A stretch of DNA of 64,000 nt from positions 434,001 through 498,000 of the forward strand of contig NZ_NSLI01000002.1 of the NCBI RefSeq assembly GCF_002288825.1. The letters are read 5' to 3'. Position 1 is the stretch's first letter. Each line of letters opens with the position of its first letter. The notes under the pieces are model-generated. The model worked only from the letters and a program-made list of their open reading frames with translations. It did not search any database and was not told where the DNA came from. This document shows positions 39,005 to 53,775 of the stretch, in pieces. The position numbers were made by a program, and so were the translations under genes. Origin of the DNA: Sphingomonas lenta. GTDB taxonomy: Bacteria > Pseudomonadota > Alphaproteobacteria > Sphingomonadales > Sphingomonadaceae.

Positions 39005-41280
39005 TGGCGACCGCGTTTACCCCCACCCGCGCCGGATCGCCGCTCGGCCGGCCCACCGACCGGATCGACGGGCCGCGTAAGGTAGGCGGCCATGCCGACT
39101 ACGCCGCCGAGCATTTCCCGCCGGGCGTGGTCCACGCTGTACTCGTCCAGAGCACGGTCGGTAACGGCCGCGTCGCACGAGTCGACCATGCGTCCGTCGA
39201 GAGCATGCCCGGCGTTCTGGCGGTGATCAGCCACCGGAACGCGCCGAAGATCGCGACGCCCAAGGTCTTTCCCATGGGCGCGGCCGCGTCGAGCTTCGTG
39301 CCCTTCCAGGACGACCGAGTCCGCTACAACGGCCAGCATGTCGCGTTGGTGGTCGCCGACACGCTGGAGCACGCCACCGCCGCGGGCCGCGCGCTCGCGG
39401 TCGAGTACGCGCCCGAGCCCGCCGTGTCGGGCATCGCCGATCCCAAGGCCGAGCCCAAGCCCGCAGCGGATTTCGGCGGCCAAGCGCCCGATGCGGAATG
39501 GGGCGATCCCGACGCCGCGCTGGCAGACGCGCCGGTACGGCTCGACCTGCGCTACACGACGCCGCGCGAGTACAACGCGCCCATCGAGCCGCACGCCACC
39601 GTCGCGCAATGGGGCGAGGACGGCTCGCTCACCGTCTGGGAGCCCAGCCAGTGGGTCGAGGGCGCGCGCCAGGTGTTCAGCGAGTGGTTCGGGCTGCCGC
39701 TCGAGAAGATCAGGGTCATCAGCCCGTTCATCGGCGGCGGCTTCGGCTGCAAGGCCTGCCCGCAGCCGCACGCCGCCGCCGCGGTGCTCGCGGCCAAGAT
39801 GGTGGGCCGCCCCGTCAAGCTCGCCGTCACCCGGCCGCAGATGTTCACCAGCCACGGCGGCCGCGCCGCGACGCGCCAGACGCTGTCGATCGGCGCGGAT
39901 CGGGACGGCAAGCTCCAGGCGATCGTGCAGGAGAGCGTCAACGAGACCTCGCTCGACGACGCGTTCGTGGAGCCCGGCGGGTCGGTAACGGCGCTGATGT
40001 ACGGCGTCCCGAACCTGCGCACGACGCACAAGCTGGTGCGCTGCAACGTCGTCACCCCTGGCTGGATGCGCGCGCCGGGCGAGGCGGTCAGCAGCTTCGC
40101 GCTCGAATGCGCGATGGACGAGCTCGCGCATGAGCTTGGGCTCGACCCGATCGAGCTGCGCCTGCGCAACTGGACCGACACCGATCCCCACGGCGGCAAA
40201 CCCTGGTCAACGCGGCGCCTGCGTGAGGCGTACGAGGCCGGCGTGCGCGCGATCGGCTGGGAACGGCGCAGCACCACGCCCCGCTCGGTCCGTGAGGGCC
40301 GCAAGCTGGTCGGCATCGGCATGGCGGCGGGCACCTACCCCGTCATGCGCACGCCGTCCGAGGCGCTGGTGCGCGTGACCGCCGACGGCGAGGTGCAGGT
40401 CGAGTCGGGCGGCACCGACATCGGCACCGGTCTCTACACCATCTGCGCGCAGACCGCCGCCGAGGTGCTCGGCGTCGACGCGGCGGACGTGCGCGTGCGG
40501 CTGGGCGACACGGAGCTCGCCCGCGCGCCGCTGGCCGGGGGATCGCAGCTGTCGGGCGACCTGCTGCCCGTGATCCACGGCGCGGCCGAGCGGGTGCGCG
40601 ACGAACTTCTTCAGATCGCCGCGCGTGAGCTTCAAGCGAACGACTTGGCCGTCGAGGGCGGTCGGGTGATCGTGCCCGGCGACCCATCGCGCGCGGTCGG
40701 CTTCGCCGACCTCGTCCGCCGCTCGGGGAAGAACGCGATCGAGGTGCTGCACGACAATCTGCCGCCCGACGCCAACTCGGAGGAGGATCGCCGCCTGACG
40801 TTCAACGGCGTGTCCAAGCTCGATTTCGACCCCTCCCCCAACTACGCCATGCACAGCTGGCAGGCGAGCTTCGTCGAGGTCCATGTCGACGAGGATTTCG
40901 GCACGGTGCGCGTCAAGCGGATCGTCTCCGCCGTCGATTGCGGACGGCTCTACAATCCCAAGACCGCCGAGAGCCAAATCCAGGGCGGCGTCATCATGGG
41001 ACTCGGCATGGCGCTGCTGGAGGCGGCCGAGGTCGATCCCACCTCCGCGCGCATCACCAACAACAACCTCGCCGAGTACATGCTGCCCGTCCACGCCGAC
41101 GTGCCCGACATCGAGGTGATCTCGGTCGGCGAGCCTGATTACGAGGCGAATCCGCTGGGCGGGAAATGCGTGGGCGAGCTCGGCATCACCGGCATCGCGG
41201 CCGCGATCGCCAACGCCGTGTTCAACGCGACCGGCAAGCGCGTGCGCGACCTTCCGATCACCTTGGAGAAGCTGATCTAA
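39004..41280 (+). CDS. Molybdenum hydroxylase, molybdopterin-binding subunit (PaoC/YagR-like)
   Basis: This 758-residue catalytic subunit oxidises an aldehyde or N-heterocycle at a molybdopterin cytosine dinucleotide site. Visible marks are GRPTDRIDGPRKVGGHADYAAEH at the N-terminus, GGFGCKACPQPHAAAAVLAAK, and the late GELGITGIAAAIANAV that carries the catalytic Glu. Together with the two preceding genes it gives an alpha-beta-gamma enzyme. No XdhC/PaoD chaperone lies beside it. It starts in a TAATG overlap. Confidence 0.95.
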   Translation: MATAFTPTRAGSPLGRPTDRIDGPRKVGGHADYAAEHFPPGVVHAVLVQSTVGNGRVARVDHASVESMPGVLAVISHRNAPKIATPKVFPMGAAASSFVPFQDDRVRYNGQHVALVVADTLEHATAAGRALAVEYAPEPAVSGIADPKAEPKPAADFGGQAPDAEWGDPDAALADAPVRLDLRYTTPREYNAPIEPHATVAQWGEDGSLTVWEPSQWVEGARQVFSEWFGLPLEKIRVISPFIGGGFGCKACPQPHAAAAVLAAKMVGRPVKLAVTRPQMFTSHGGRAATRQTLSIGADRDGKLQAIVQESVNETSLDDAFVEPGGSVTALMYGVPNLRTTHKLVRCNVVTPGWMRAPGEAVSSFALECAMDELAHELGLDPIELRLRNWTDTDPHGGKPWSTRRLREAYEAGVRAIGWERRSTTPRSVREGRKLVGIGMAAGTYPVMRTPSEALVRVTADGEVQVESGGTDIGTGLYTICAQTAAEVLGVDAADVRVRLGDTELARAPLAGGSQLSGDLLPVIHGAAERVRDELLQIAARELQANDLAVEGGRVIVPGDPSRAVGFADLVRRSGKNAIEVLHDNLPPDANSEEDRRLTFNGVSKLDFDPSPNYAMHSWQASFVEVHVDEDFGTVRVKRIVSAVDCGRLYNPKTAESQIQGGVIMGLGMALLEAAEVDPTSARITNNNLAEYMLPVHADVPDIEVISVGEPDYEANPLGGKCVGELGITGIAAAIANAVFNATGKRVRDLPITLEKLI

Positions 41281-41294
41281 CCGGGAGGACACGC

Positions 41295-42248
41295 ATGGGC
41301 GTGAAGCGGCCGAGCACGGATCCCGGCGACCTTTATTATCGCGACCGGCTGGCCGCCGTCGCGCCGTTCGACCCGGTGGCGTTCGCCCGCACCTTCGAGC
41401 ACCGCCGCGCGCGGATCGGCGGGGTGAACCTGCACTACGTGATCGGCGGGACCGGCCCCGTGATCCTGTTCGGCCATGGGTGGCCCGCATCCTGGTACGA
41501 GTGGCGCAAGGTCATGCCCATGCTGGCGGACCGCTTTACCTGCGTCGCGTTCGACATGCCGGGCATCGGCGACTCCTCCGCCCCGCCCGCCTTCGATAAG
41601 GTCACGGTCGGCGACATCATCCGCGACTTCGTCCGCGACGAGCTGGACGAGCGCGAGCTGTTCGTCGTCGGCCACGACGTCTCCGGCCCGCCGCTCGCGG
41701 CGATGGCGGCCTATAATCCCGGCTTGGTGAAGCGGCTCCTCTTCACCGAGACGTCGCTGCTGGACGAGGAGATGGGCCCCATCCTCCTCGCGCACCTGAA
41801 CGAGATCTGGCATTTCCCCGTCAACGCGGCGCGCCTGTCGCCCTCTTTCGCGAGCGGGCGGGAGGACCAGTTCATCCCGCAATTCTTCACCGACTGGGTC
41901 TACAATGTCGGCGCGATCGGCCCCGAGGACGTCGCCGAATACATCCGCGTCAACAAGCGGCCGGGTGCGCTGGAGTGCGGGGCGTCATACTACAACGCCC
42001 GGCCCACGCCGGCCGACGGCGGCGGCGAGCTGCCCGCCGCCTCGCTCAGCATGCCGCTCCTCTTCATCGGCGCGGAGCTGGGGTTCGGCGGCCATCTCGG
42101 CGGCGACGAACGCCTCGCCTTCCGCACGATCGAGAAGTACGCGACGCAGGCGCGATATGAGGTGGTCGACCGGTGCAGCCACTGGGTCTCGGAGGACCGG
42201 CCCGTGTTCCTGGCCGAACGCATCGCGTCGTTCTTCGGCGAAGCATGA
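41295..42248 (+). CDS. Alpha/beta hydrolase, haloacetate-dehalogenase/epoxide-hydrolase type
   Basis: This 317-residue protein has the alpha/beta-hydrolase fold, with oxyanion motif HGWPASWYEWR and nucleophile Asp128 in VVGHDVSGPP. An Asp nucleophile marks the dehalogenase and epoxide hydrolase branch rather than esterases. The late His lies in DRCSHWVSEDRP. GGGAGGAC precedes the ATG, which is 15 nt after the molybdenum subunit stop, so it belongs to that operon and may act on the same compound. Substrate unknown. Confidence 0.88.
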   Translation: MGVKRPSTDPGDLYYRDRLAAVAPFDPVAFARTFEHRRARIGGVNLHYVIGGTGPVILFGHGWPASWYEWRKVMPMLADRFTCVAFDMPGIGDSSAPPAFDKVTVGDIIRDFVRDELDERELFVVGHDVSGPPLAAMAAYNPGLVKRLLFTETSLLDEEMGPILLAHLNEIWHFPVNAARLSPSFASGREDQFIPQFFTDWVYNVGAIGPEDVAEYIRVNKRPGALECGASYYNARPTPADGGGELPAASLSMPLLFIGAELGFGGHLGGDERLAFRTIEKYATQARYEVVDRCSHWVSEDRPVFLAERIASFFGEA

Positions 42249-42838
42249 TCCGGGCGATGCCGCTGGCGGCGATCGCCGCGCTCTGGCCGTCGCCGGTCAC
42301 CCCACGACCCATGCCCTTCACCAACGACGATCTTGTCGGCGAGTGGTGGTCCGGCGGATGCCGCCGGACGCAGCTGGCCGAAACCGGTGCGCCCGTGTTC
42401 CTGGAGCGACGCTACCAGTACAGCCGGACCAATTACGTCGTGCGCTATTCCTTCTTCGAGGACGAGGGCTGTCGGAGCCCCCTCTACAGCTTCGTCGCGA
42501 CCGGCCCTTATGAGCTGGGCCGCGTCCATCCCACGCTGCCCGACACGCGAGAGGCGACGATCTTCATCGACTCCATGTTCTACGTCGCGGAGAGCGAAGC
42601 GGGCCGTCGCGCGCTCGGCGCGTGCGGCCGGCGCCTCGCGATCGGGGCCTATAAGGACGTGACGGAGACCGGGTGCGGCGATTTTCCGCCGCGGCGCGAC
42701 TGCATCGGCGACTATGAGCTGTTCCGCGTCGAGGCGGGCGTCTTTTACCCCGGCCTGCGGACCGCGGACATGTGCCGGCCGGAGGGGCGTCCGCGGGCGA
42801 CGCAGACGGTCGGCGCGGCGAAGCAGGCCGCGCGCTGA
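42245..42838 (+). CDS. Secreted protein resembling an APCDD1 domain
   Basis: This 197-residue protein has an N-terminal export signal, then a domain with six Cys. Its pattern is GEWWSGGCRRT...VFLERRYQY...VRYSFFEDEGCRSPLYSF...GPYELG...CGRRLAIGAYKDVTETGCG...DYELFRVE...YPGLRTAD. The order of Trp/Ser/Cys, FLxR, Cys-x-x-Pro, DVTxTxGC and xYELFxxE matches what I recall of the APCDD1 domain of animal Wnt inhibitors. The fold there is a lipid-binding beta-barrel. This is motif-level resemblance only. It overlaps the hydrolase stop by ATGA and the EamA start by TGATG. Confidence 0.6.
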   Translation: MIRAMPLAAIAALWPSPVTPRPMPFTNDDLVGEWWSGGCRRTQLAETGAPVFLERRYQYSRTNYVVRYSFFEDEGCRSPLYSFVATGPYELGRVHPTLPDTREATIFIDSMFYVAESEAGRRALGACGRRLAIGAYKDVTETGCGDFPPRRDCIGDYELFRVEAGVFYPGLRTADMCRPEGRPRATQTVGAAKQAAR

Positions 42839-43767
42839 TGGCGACCGCTTCCCCGGCCGCACCCGCGACGCGGGCGACCTGGGCCGTCCCGCTCGCGCTC
42901 GGCGTGGTGTGGTTCTCGTCGGGCGCGAACTTCCTGGCATTTAAGGTGGCGGTCGGGACGATCCCGCCCTTCCTGATGATCGCGGTGCGGCTGCTCGTCG
43001 CGGGCGTGCTGCTGCTGCCGATCAGCCTGTGTGTCGAGCGCGGCGGCTGGCCGAGCGGGACGCAGTGGCGCAACGTGGCGGTCATGGCGGTGCTGCTGCT
43101 GGTGATCGGCCAGGGCGCGGTGGTGTGGGGCGTGCAGTATCTGCCCGCGGGCACGACGGCGGTGTTCGTCTCCTCGACGCCGCTCTGGCTCGCGCTGTTC
43201 GAGCGGCTGCGCGGGCACCCGCTCACGCGGCGGGCGCTGATCGGACTCGGACTGGGCTTCGCGGGGCTGGTGGTGCTCTCGACCGCCGGTGGCGGCGAGG
43301 GCTCGGTCGATCCGGTCGCGGTCGCCGCGGTGCTCGCGGGCGCCGCTGCCTGGGCGGCGGGGTCGCTGGTCGGGCACGACGCCGACGTGCCGCCCGCCTT
43401 CACGGGCACCGCGCTCCAAATGCTGATCGCGGGCGCGGTGCTGGCGGCGGTGGCGTTCGGATCGGGCGAGGTCGCCGGGTTCGAGCCCGAGCAGGTCTCA
43501 CGCCGCAGCATCCATGCGCTCGGCTACCTGATTGTGGTGGGCTCGATGATCGGTTTCGGCGGCTTCGTCTGGCTGACCCACGCGGCGTCGCCGACGTTGA
43601 CCGGCACCTTCGCCTATGTGGGGCCGGTGGTCGCGCTCGCCCTCAGCGCCTGGCTGCTCGACGAGCCGCTCACCGCGCCCAAGCTCGGCGCGGCCGCGCT
43701 GGCGCTGGCGGGCGTGGCGCTGATGGCGACGGGCGCTCGGCCCAAGCAGCGCCCTTGCGGGCAGTAG
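42838..43767 (+). CDS. EamA family (DMT) transporter
   Basis: This 309-residue protein has ten hydrophobic segments in two EamA repeats. The first begins PLALGVVWFSSGANFLAFKVAVGTIPP, the second VAAVLAGAAAWAAGSLVG. Members export amino acids, sugars or metabolites. It starts within the stop of the APCDD1-like gene and ends one base before the stop of a convergent small membrane gene. As part of the 37.5-43.8 kb operon it might export a product of the molybdenum hydroxylase; that is speculation. Confidence 0.9.
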   Translation: MATASPAAPATRATWAVPLALGVVWFSSGANFLAFKVAVGTIPPFLMIAVRLLVAGVLLLPISLCVERGGWPSGTQWRNVAVMAVLLLVIGQGAVVWGVQYLPAGTTAVFVSSTPLWLALFERLRGHPLTRRALIGLGLGFAGLVVLSTAGGGEGSVDPVAVAAVLAGAAAWAAGSLVGHDADVPPAFTGTALQMLIAGAVLAAVAFGSGEVAGFEPEQVSRRSIHALGYLIVVGSMIGFGGFVWLTHAASPTLTGTFAYVGPVVALALSAWLLDEPLTAPKLGAAALALAGVALMATGARPKQRPCGQ

Positions 43768-43768
43768 G

Positions 43769-44032
43769 TCAGCGGTTCTTGCGCACGATCGCGATGATGA
43801 GGACCAGGAACGCGAAAAGCCGGATCAGGTAGAGCCCGCTCCGCTCCTCCACGGGGATGTCGGTGAGCGCGAGCAGCGCCTGCGTCAGCCCGAGCAGCCA
43901 GAAGCAGGCGGCGAAGGCCAGGAATAACCCGTCGCGCGTCCGCCGCCAGAAGCGCAGGAAGAACAACCCCGCGACGAGGAAGCCCATCACCGCCGCGCCG
44001 GCGATGAAGTCGTAGGTCACGGCGCTCAGCAT
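43769..44032 (-). CDS. Small three-helix membrane protein (DUF5985-like)
   Basis: This 87-residue protein has three hydrophobic segments (FIAGAAVMGFLVAGLFFL, FLAFAACFWLLGLTQALLAL, LIRLFAFLVLIIAIV) separated by short Arg-rich loops (RFWRRTRDG). It is the last gene of a three-gene operon, overlapping the gene before it by 7 nt. Its size and layout resemble DUF5985; I am not sure of the family. Its end abuts the EamA gene on the other strand. Confidence 0.75.
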   Translation of the reverse strand: MLSAVTYDFIAGAAVMGFLVAGLFFLRFWRRTRDGLFLAFAACFWLLGLTQALLALTDIPVEERSGLYLIRLFAFLVLIIAIVRKNR

Positions 44033-44301
44033 TCCTCCAGGTCCCAGATGCAGCCGAACAGCAGCACGCCCACCGCCGCCAGCGCGAGCAGCACGCGGGG
44101 CGAGCGGAAGTCGCTCGCGGTGAGCACCAGCAGGTCGATCACGAGCAGCAGGTTCTGCGCGGCCAGGAGCACGAAACAGAGCGCGCTCCACAGCAGCAGC
44201 CGCGCGCCGGTCCGGCGGAAGCTGCGGCCGAGCAGCCAGGCGCACGCCGTGCTGGTGGCGAAGCACAGCACGTACACCGCCGCAGGCAGGAATTCCCCCA
44301 T
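44026..44301 (-). CDS. Small three-helix membrane protein, second copy type
   Basis: This 91-residue protein has the same plan as its downstream neighbour: AVYVLCFATSTACAWLL, LLLWSALCFVLLAAQNLLLVIDLL, VLLALAAVGVLLFGC, with RSFRRTGAR between the first two. The two are likely distant paralogues or partners. It ends with Cys, and its start overlaps the stop of the upstream regulator-like gene by one base. Tentatively DUF5985-like. Confidence 0.75.
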   Translation of the reverse strand: MGEFLPAAVYVLCFATSTACAWLLGRSFRRTGARLLLWSALCFVLLAAQNLLLVIDLLVLTASDFRSPRVLLALAAVGVLLFGCIWDLEEC

Positions 44302-44678
44302 CAGTCCTTCCTCAGCTTGAACGCGTCGGCGAAGGCGGCGAGGTCGCCGCCCCGATTCGCGCCCGCGATGATGGCGCGGCGCACCCGGTCGGGGCGACGC
44401 GCATATTCCAGCTCCACCTCCTCGATGAGTTGGTCGAGCGCGGGCGTGGCGGGCTGATACCGCGCCGAGCCGTCCTCGCCCAGGTCGATCAGCCCGGCCG
44501 CGAACAGCGCCTGCGCGCTGCGGGCGACGAGCAGGTCGCTGCCGCGCAACGACGCCACCATCTCCGCGGGCGACCAGCTCCGGTCGCGGTGCGTCTTCAG
44601 GAACAGCAGGAGCTCGAGCGACCAGATGCTGCTGAAGGTCGAACCGATGAAGCTCGAAAGTTCCTGCTTCGAGGTCAT
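44301..44678 (-). CDS. Putative winged-helix regulator of the small membrane operon
   Basis: This 125-residue soluble protein is of unknown family. The middle part (LELLLFLKTHRDRSWSPAEMVASLRGSDLLVARSAQALFAAGLIDLGEDGSARYQP) has the helix-helix-helix-wing rhythm of a MarR- or PadR-like winged helix. The C-terminus is an acidic then basic helix. It is the first gene of the operon and overlaps the next start, so all three should be made together. It lies divergent from the HAMP-array kinase, with about 200 nt between. Confidence 0.7.
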   Translation of the reverse strand: MTSKQELSSFIGSTFSSIWSLELLLFLKTHRDRSWSPAEMVASLRGSDLLVARSAQALFAAGLIDLGEDGSARYQPATPALDQLIEEVELEYARRPDRVRRAIIAGANRGGDLAAFADAFKLRKD

Positions 44679-44879
44679 TCGTCCCGACCCGGTCCTCGCC
44701 TGCGCCCCCACCTGCGGACGTCGAGGACGACCGCGGCCGCCCTGATAACGTCGGGCCTCGCCCTGACAACCCCTTGCGGCGGCTCGTCGCATGGGCCAAT
44801 TTCCCACGCGCATGGGGGAGCATAACCTGCTATAGCGGCGGAACTTTCCTCAACATCGCCAAGCAGTTGGAGCACAGCG

Positions 44880-50270
<5,391 letters not shown>

Positions 50271-50273
50271 GGG

Positions 50274-52325
50274 TTGAGCGTGTCTAGCGTAGTACGCATG
50301 AAACCGGCCATTCGAAGCCTGACCGACGCACTCGCGCCGGGTAGCGACGAGCGCGCGCGCGTGCTCGTCGTCGATGACGACGACCGCAACCTCCTCGCCA
50401 TCCAGACAGTCATCGAGGACATCGCCGACGTCGTCGTCGCGCGCTCGGGCGAGGAGGCGCTCCGGCACCTGCTCCGCGGCGACTTCGCGGTGATCCTCTT
50501 GGACGTCTACATGCCGGGTATGGACGGCTACGAGACCGCCCAGATCATCCGCTCGCGCGAGCAGACCAAACGCATCCCGATCGTGTTCCTGTCGGCCGTC
50601 AACAAGGAAACCGAGCATCTGATGCGCGGTTACTCGATGGGCGCGGTCGACTATGTCTTCAAACCCGTCGAGCCGGTGGTGATCCGGTCCAAGGTCACCG
50701 TGTTCGTCGACCTTTTCACGATGCGCCGCGAGATCCAGCGCAAGGCGGCGCAGGAACAGCAATTGCTCGACGAGAACCTCCGCGCCAACGCGGAGCGCCT
50801 GCGCGCCGAGCAGGAGCTGCGCCTGGCCGAGCAGCGTCAGAACGCGATCATCGCATCGCTGCCGATCATACTCTACCTCGAGAGCCTGGACGATGGGCCG
50901 CGCGTGCCGCGCTTCGTCAGCGGCAACTTCTCAGGGGTCACCGGCTACGACTTCGCCGAGCTCGCGCGCACGCCCGACCTCTGGGCGGACCGCCTCCATC
51001 CCGAGGACCGCGGCCGCGCGCTCGCCGCGCTCGCCGCGCGCAAGCACGGCGGCACGCTGTCGGTCGAGTATCGCTGGCGATGCGCCGACGGCGAGTACAA
51101 GCACTTCCTCGACCAGGCCGTGCTGCTCCGCGACGCGGGCGGCGAGCCCGTCGAATATGCCGGCACGCTGCTCGACGTCACCGACCGGCGCGAGCTGGAG
51201 AACCAGCTGGCGCACGCGCGCAAGATGGACGCGATCGGCCAGCTGACGGGCGGCATCGCGCACGATTTCAACAATCTGCTCGCCGCCATTCTGGGCGGCG
51301 TCGGGATGATCGAGCGGCGCATCCCGCTCGACGAGAAGCAGGCGCGCATCGTCGAGATGATGCGCCACGCGGCCGAGCAGGGCACCGAACTCGTCCGCCG
51401 CCTCCTCGCCTTTGCGCGCCGCCAGACGCTGGAGCCGGCGGCGGTGCCCGTCGACCAGCTCGCGCGCGCCGTCAGCGATCTCCTCGCCCATACGCTGGGC
51501 GGGCTGGTGCAGCTCGAATGGGACGCGGCCGAGGACGTGGGCCAGGTCTACGCCGACGCCAGCCAGCTGGAGCTGGCGCTGATGAACCTCATCATCAACG
51601 CGCGCGACGCCATGCCCGACGGCGGCCTGATCACGGTATCCGCCGAGAACCGCGCGATCGCGGACGACGGCGACCTGCCTGCCGGGCGCTACGTCGTACT
51701 CACCGTCGCCGACACGGGCTGCGGCATCCCGGCCGAAATGGTCGAGCAGGTGCTGGAGCCGTTCTTCACGACCAAGGAGGTCGGCAAGGGCACGGGGCTC
51801 GGCCTCTCCATGGTCTACGGCTTCGTGAAGCAGTCGGGCGGCTCCATGCGCATCGACAGCGAGGTCGGCCGCGGCACGCGCGTCGAGATCTGGCTGCCCA
51901 TGGTCGGCGAGGCGCCGATGCTCGCCGAGGAGATCGTGGGTCCAGTCGACCAAGCGCCGCAGCGACCCTTGCGCATCCTCCTCATCGACGACCACGACGG
52001 CGTGCGCGCCACCACCGCGGCGCTGCTGGAAGATTTGGGCCACGAGGTCGCGCAGGCCGAGTGCGGCGCGAGCGGCCTGGAGCTGCTGACGGCGCGCGCG
52101 GGCGCCTTCGACCTCGTCGTCAGCGACTACGCCATGCCGCGCCAATCGGGCGTCGACGTGCTGGAGCGCGCCCGCGCGGTCACGCCCGGCCTGCCCGGCA
52201 TCATCATCACCGGCTACGCCGACGCGCAGTCGGTCGCGAGGCGGCCGGACGACGTGGTGATCCTGGGCAAGCCCTTCACCAGCGACCAGCTCGCGGCGGC
52301 GGTGCGGCTGGCGGGCGCGGCCTAG
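50274..52325 (+). CDS. Hybrid histidine kinase (receiver-PAS-kinase-receiver)
   Basis: At up to 683 residues the order is receiver with phospho-Asp77 ([11 protein letters not shown]), a coiled coil, PAS ([14 protein letters not shown] to DVTDRREL), HisKA with His330 ([14 protein letters not shown]), HATPase ([20 protein letters not shown]), and a second receiver with Asp618 ([10 protein letters not shown]). No membrane segment is present. TTG 50274, GTG 50280 and ATG 50298 are all possible starts; AAGG precedes the TTG. It begins 3 nt after the HAMP-array kinase, so the two likely work in one phosphorelay. A terminator follows. Confidence 0.93.
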   Translation: MSVSSVVRMKPAIRSLTDALAPGSDERARVLVVDDDDRNLLAIQTVIEDIADVVVARSGEEALRHLLRGDFAVILLDVYMPGMDGYETAQIIRSREQTKRIPIVFLSAVNKETEHLMRGYSMGAVDYVFKPVEPVVIRSKVTVFVDLFTMRREIQRKAAQEQQLLDENLRANAERLRAEQELRLAEQRQNAIIASLPIILYLESLDDGPRVPRFVSGNFSGVTGYDFAELARTPDLWADRLHPEDRGRALAALAARKHGGTLSVEYRWRCADGEYKHFLDQAVLLRDAGGEPVEYAGTLLDVTDRRELENQLAHARKMDAIGQLTGGIAHDFNNLLAAILGGVGMIERRIPLDEKQARIVEMMRHAAEQGTELVRRLLAFARRQTLEPAAVPVDQLARAVSDLLAHTLGGLVQLEWDAAEDVGQVYADASQLELALMNLIINARDAMPDGGLITVSAENRAIADDGDLPAGRYVVLTVADTGCGIPAEMVEQVLEPFFTTKEVGKGTGLGLSMVYGFVKQSGGSMRIDSEVGRGTRVEIWLPMVGEAPMLAEEIVGPVDQAPQRPLRILLIDDHDGVRATTAALLEDLGHEVAQAECGASGLELLTARAGAFDLVVSDYAMPRQSGVDVLERARAVTPGLPGIIITGYADAQSVARRPDDVVILGKPFTSDQLAAAVRLAGAA

Positions 52326-52471
52326 GCCGCGCGCGAGCCGCCCCGCCGCCCGGCCGCCCGGCCGGCGGGGCCACGGCCCCGTTCGACGACGCGGGACTTG
52401 CTCCCGTGTCGGCCTCCTCGCGCCTTTTTCCGTCACCCCGAGTGACGTGGAAGGGACGGTTGCCGAACGGC

Positions 52472-52507
52472 AAAAACCCCGGAAGCGTCGCCGCTTCCGG
52501 GGTTTTT
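52472..52507 (+). terminator. Strong terminator after the kinase operon
   Basis: A perfect 16-bp inverted repeat (AAAAACCCCGGAAGCG and its complement) closes on the 4-nt loop TCGC and ends in TTTTT. With A and T runs at both ends it can stop transcription from either side. It lies 147 nt after the kinase stop and 4 nt before the tRNA remnant. Confidence 0.9.
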
Positions 52508-52510
52508 AGA

Positions 52511-52555
52511 TGGTGGGCGTGGCAAGGATTGAACTTGCGACCCCTGCGATGTCAA
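52511..52555 (-). other. 3' half of tRNA-Val(GAC): candidate att site
   Basis: On the minus strand, 45 nt form anticodon loop TTGACAT (anticodon GAC), the 3' strand of the anticodon stem CGCAG, variable loop, a full T-arm GCAAG-TTCAATC-CTTGC, acceptor strand CACGCCC, A and CCA. The sequence before it (GTTCG) cannot pair with CGCAG, so this is not a whole tRNA. A 3' tRNA half of this kind is what tyrosine-integrase elements leave at their far end. In this orientation the element would extend toward higher coordinates. Confidence 0.75.
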
Positions 52556-52890
52556 CGAACATTTTAGTACTGTTTTCCTGTATTTTCATCCGCTTAGCGG
52601 TCACCCAAGAACGGAACATACCAAAAACGAAGGGCGAGTTTCGACTGCTTTCACCCAAAACTCACCCAACGTAGATTCGCGGATTTTTGGGCTCGCAAAG
52701 GTCCTCGAGATGGAGCGGCTAGCAATCTTCACAGCGACGTATCGACCTTCCGCCAGATGCAATCTGTCCGATGGTCTGCTCCTCGCCAACCGCTCTGACC
52801 CACTTGCAGACGCTCAACGCGCCCGAGCCGCTTCCCACAATCAGACATCCATTCATCTCGGCTCGGACCAGAGCGCCAGATGAATGAATT
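52556..52890. other. Gap without a recognisable gene, lower GC
   Basis: These 335 nt next to the tRNA remnant are visibly poorer in GC than the flanking kinases. The frames are short and none resembles an integrase or other known protein. Decayed element DNA is the simplest reading. Confidence 0.5.
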
Positions 52891-53775
52891 TCAGCTATCG
52901 GTCGACGCCGCGTCACTCTTCGTGTCGGAGACGGGAATTGGTGCGGGCGGCTGATGTCGACGTTCATCCCATAGATGATGCTGGGCAAATCGCACGTCCG
53001 ACAGGGAAAGTCGGTCGAGCGCCTTCCGGAAAGTGCCGTTCCCGAACCAGTCGCTGGACTTCGCGCCGGGGATCTCACGGACGACCTCGCTGGAAAGAGA
53101 GGACAGATTCAGCGGCGCACGCGCATCGTCATAGCGGCGGCGGACGAGTGACGCGAAAGCCTGTTCGTCAGCCGAGGCATCGTTTTCCGGCTCTGACACT
53201 TCCACGTCCGCAGCTTTGACCAGTTCACCGCTTGTGCTTCCGAGCAGCGTCCCGATCCGATCGAATCCCAAGACCCGATCTGCTACGGCAGAGTACGCCG
53301 ATGATAGACGGCCAGGCGCGACAATCGCTGTCCTGCGATCCTCGGCTCGCAGCCGATACAGCAACGGCGTGAAGTCGGAGTCGCCGGAAATGAACACCAA
53401 CTCTCCTAAGCGGGTACGATGGCCAAGCAGGTCGAGCGCGTCGATGACGATGCGGATGTCCGCCGCGTTCTTCGCCCCGCGCGTGAGCGTCGGGCAGTCC
53501 AGCACTTCGAAGCCCGCCTTCACGAAATCCGCGCGAAACCTGGAAAACCAGAGCCGATCATTCTGCTCTCCCGGTGCACTGACCCAGCCGGACGGATTCA
53601 TGTAGCAGCGTGCCACCAGCCATCGCCGCGGTCCGTCCACCGCATCCATCTCCGCCAGACCCGTTAGCCAACTCGCCGGGTCGGAAGCGAACCGGATCGC
53701 GAGCCCGCCATCAATGGCCCACAATGCGGAAAAGACGTTGTCGAAATCTACGAAGACCACGCTGCCATCGTGCAT
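52891..53775 (-). CDS. NYN-domain (PIN-like) ribonuclease with LOTUS-like C-terminus
   Basis: This 294-residue protein has the NYN pattern: VVFVDFDNVF at the start (Asp10/Asp12 region), GAKNAADIRIVIDALDLL, and FISGDSDFTPLLYRL, i.e. the clustered Asp of a metal-dependent RNase. The C-terminal part (DEQAFASLVRRRY to FRKALDRLSL, about residues 205-270) has the helix pattern of an OST-HTH/LOTUS winged helix, an RNA-binding domain often fused to NYN. The RNA target is unknown. It stands alone in the island, with no other gene within 400 nt upstream. Confidence 0.82.
   Translation of the reverse strand: MHDGSVVFVDFDNVFSALWAIDGGLAIRFASDPASWLTGLAEMDAVDGPRRWLVARCYMNPSGWVSAPGEQNDRLWFSRFRADFVKAGFEVLDCPTLTRGAKNAADIRIVIDALDLLGHRTRLGELVFISGDSDFTPLLYRLRAEDRRTAIVAPGRLSSAYSAVADRVLGFDRIGTLLGSTSGELVKAADVEVSEPENDASADEQAFASLVRRRYDDARAPLNLSSLSSEVVREIPGAKSSDWFGNGTFRKALDRLSLSDVRFAQHHLWDERRHQPPAPIPVSDTKSDAASTDS

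Noticed and set aside
52601..52789. 62-residue frame next to the tRNA remnant as an integrase fragment
   Set aside because: It shows none of the catalytic Arg-His-x-x-Arg-Tyr pattern and its composition is not family-like.
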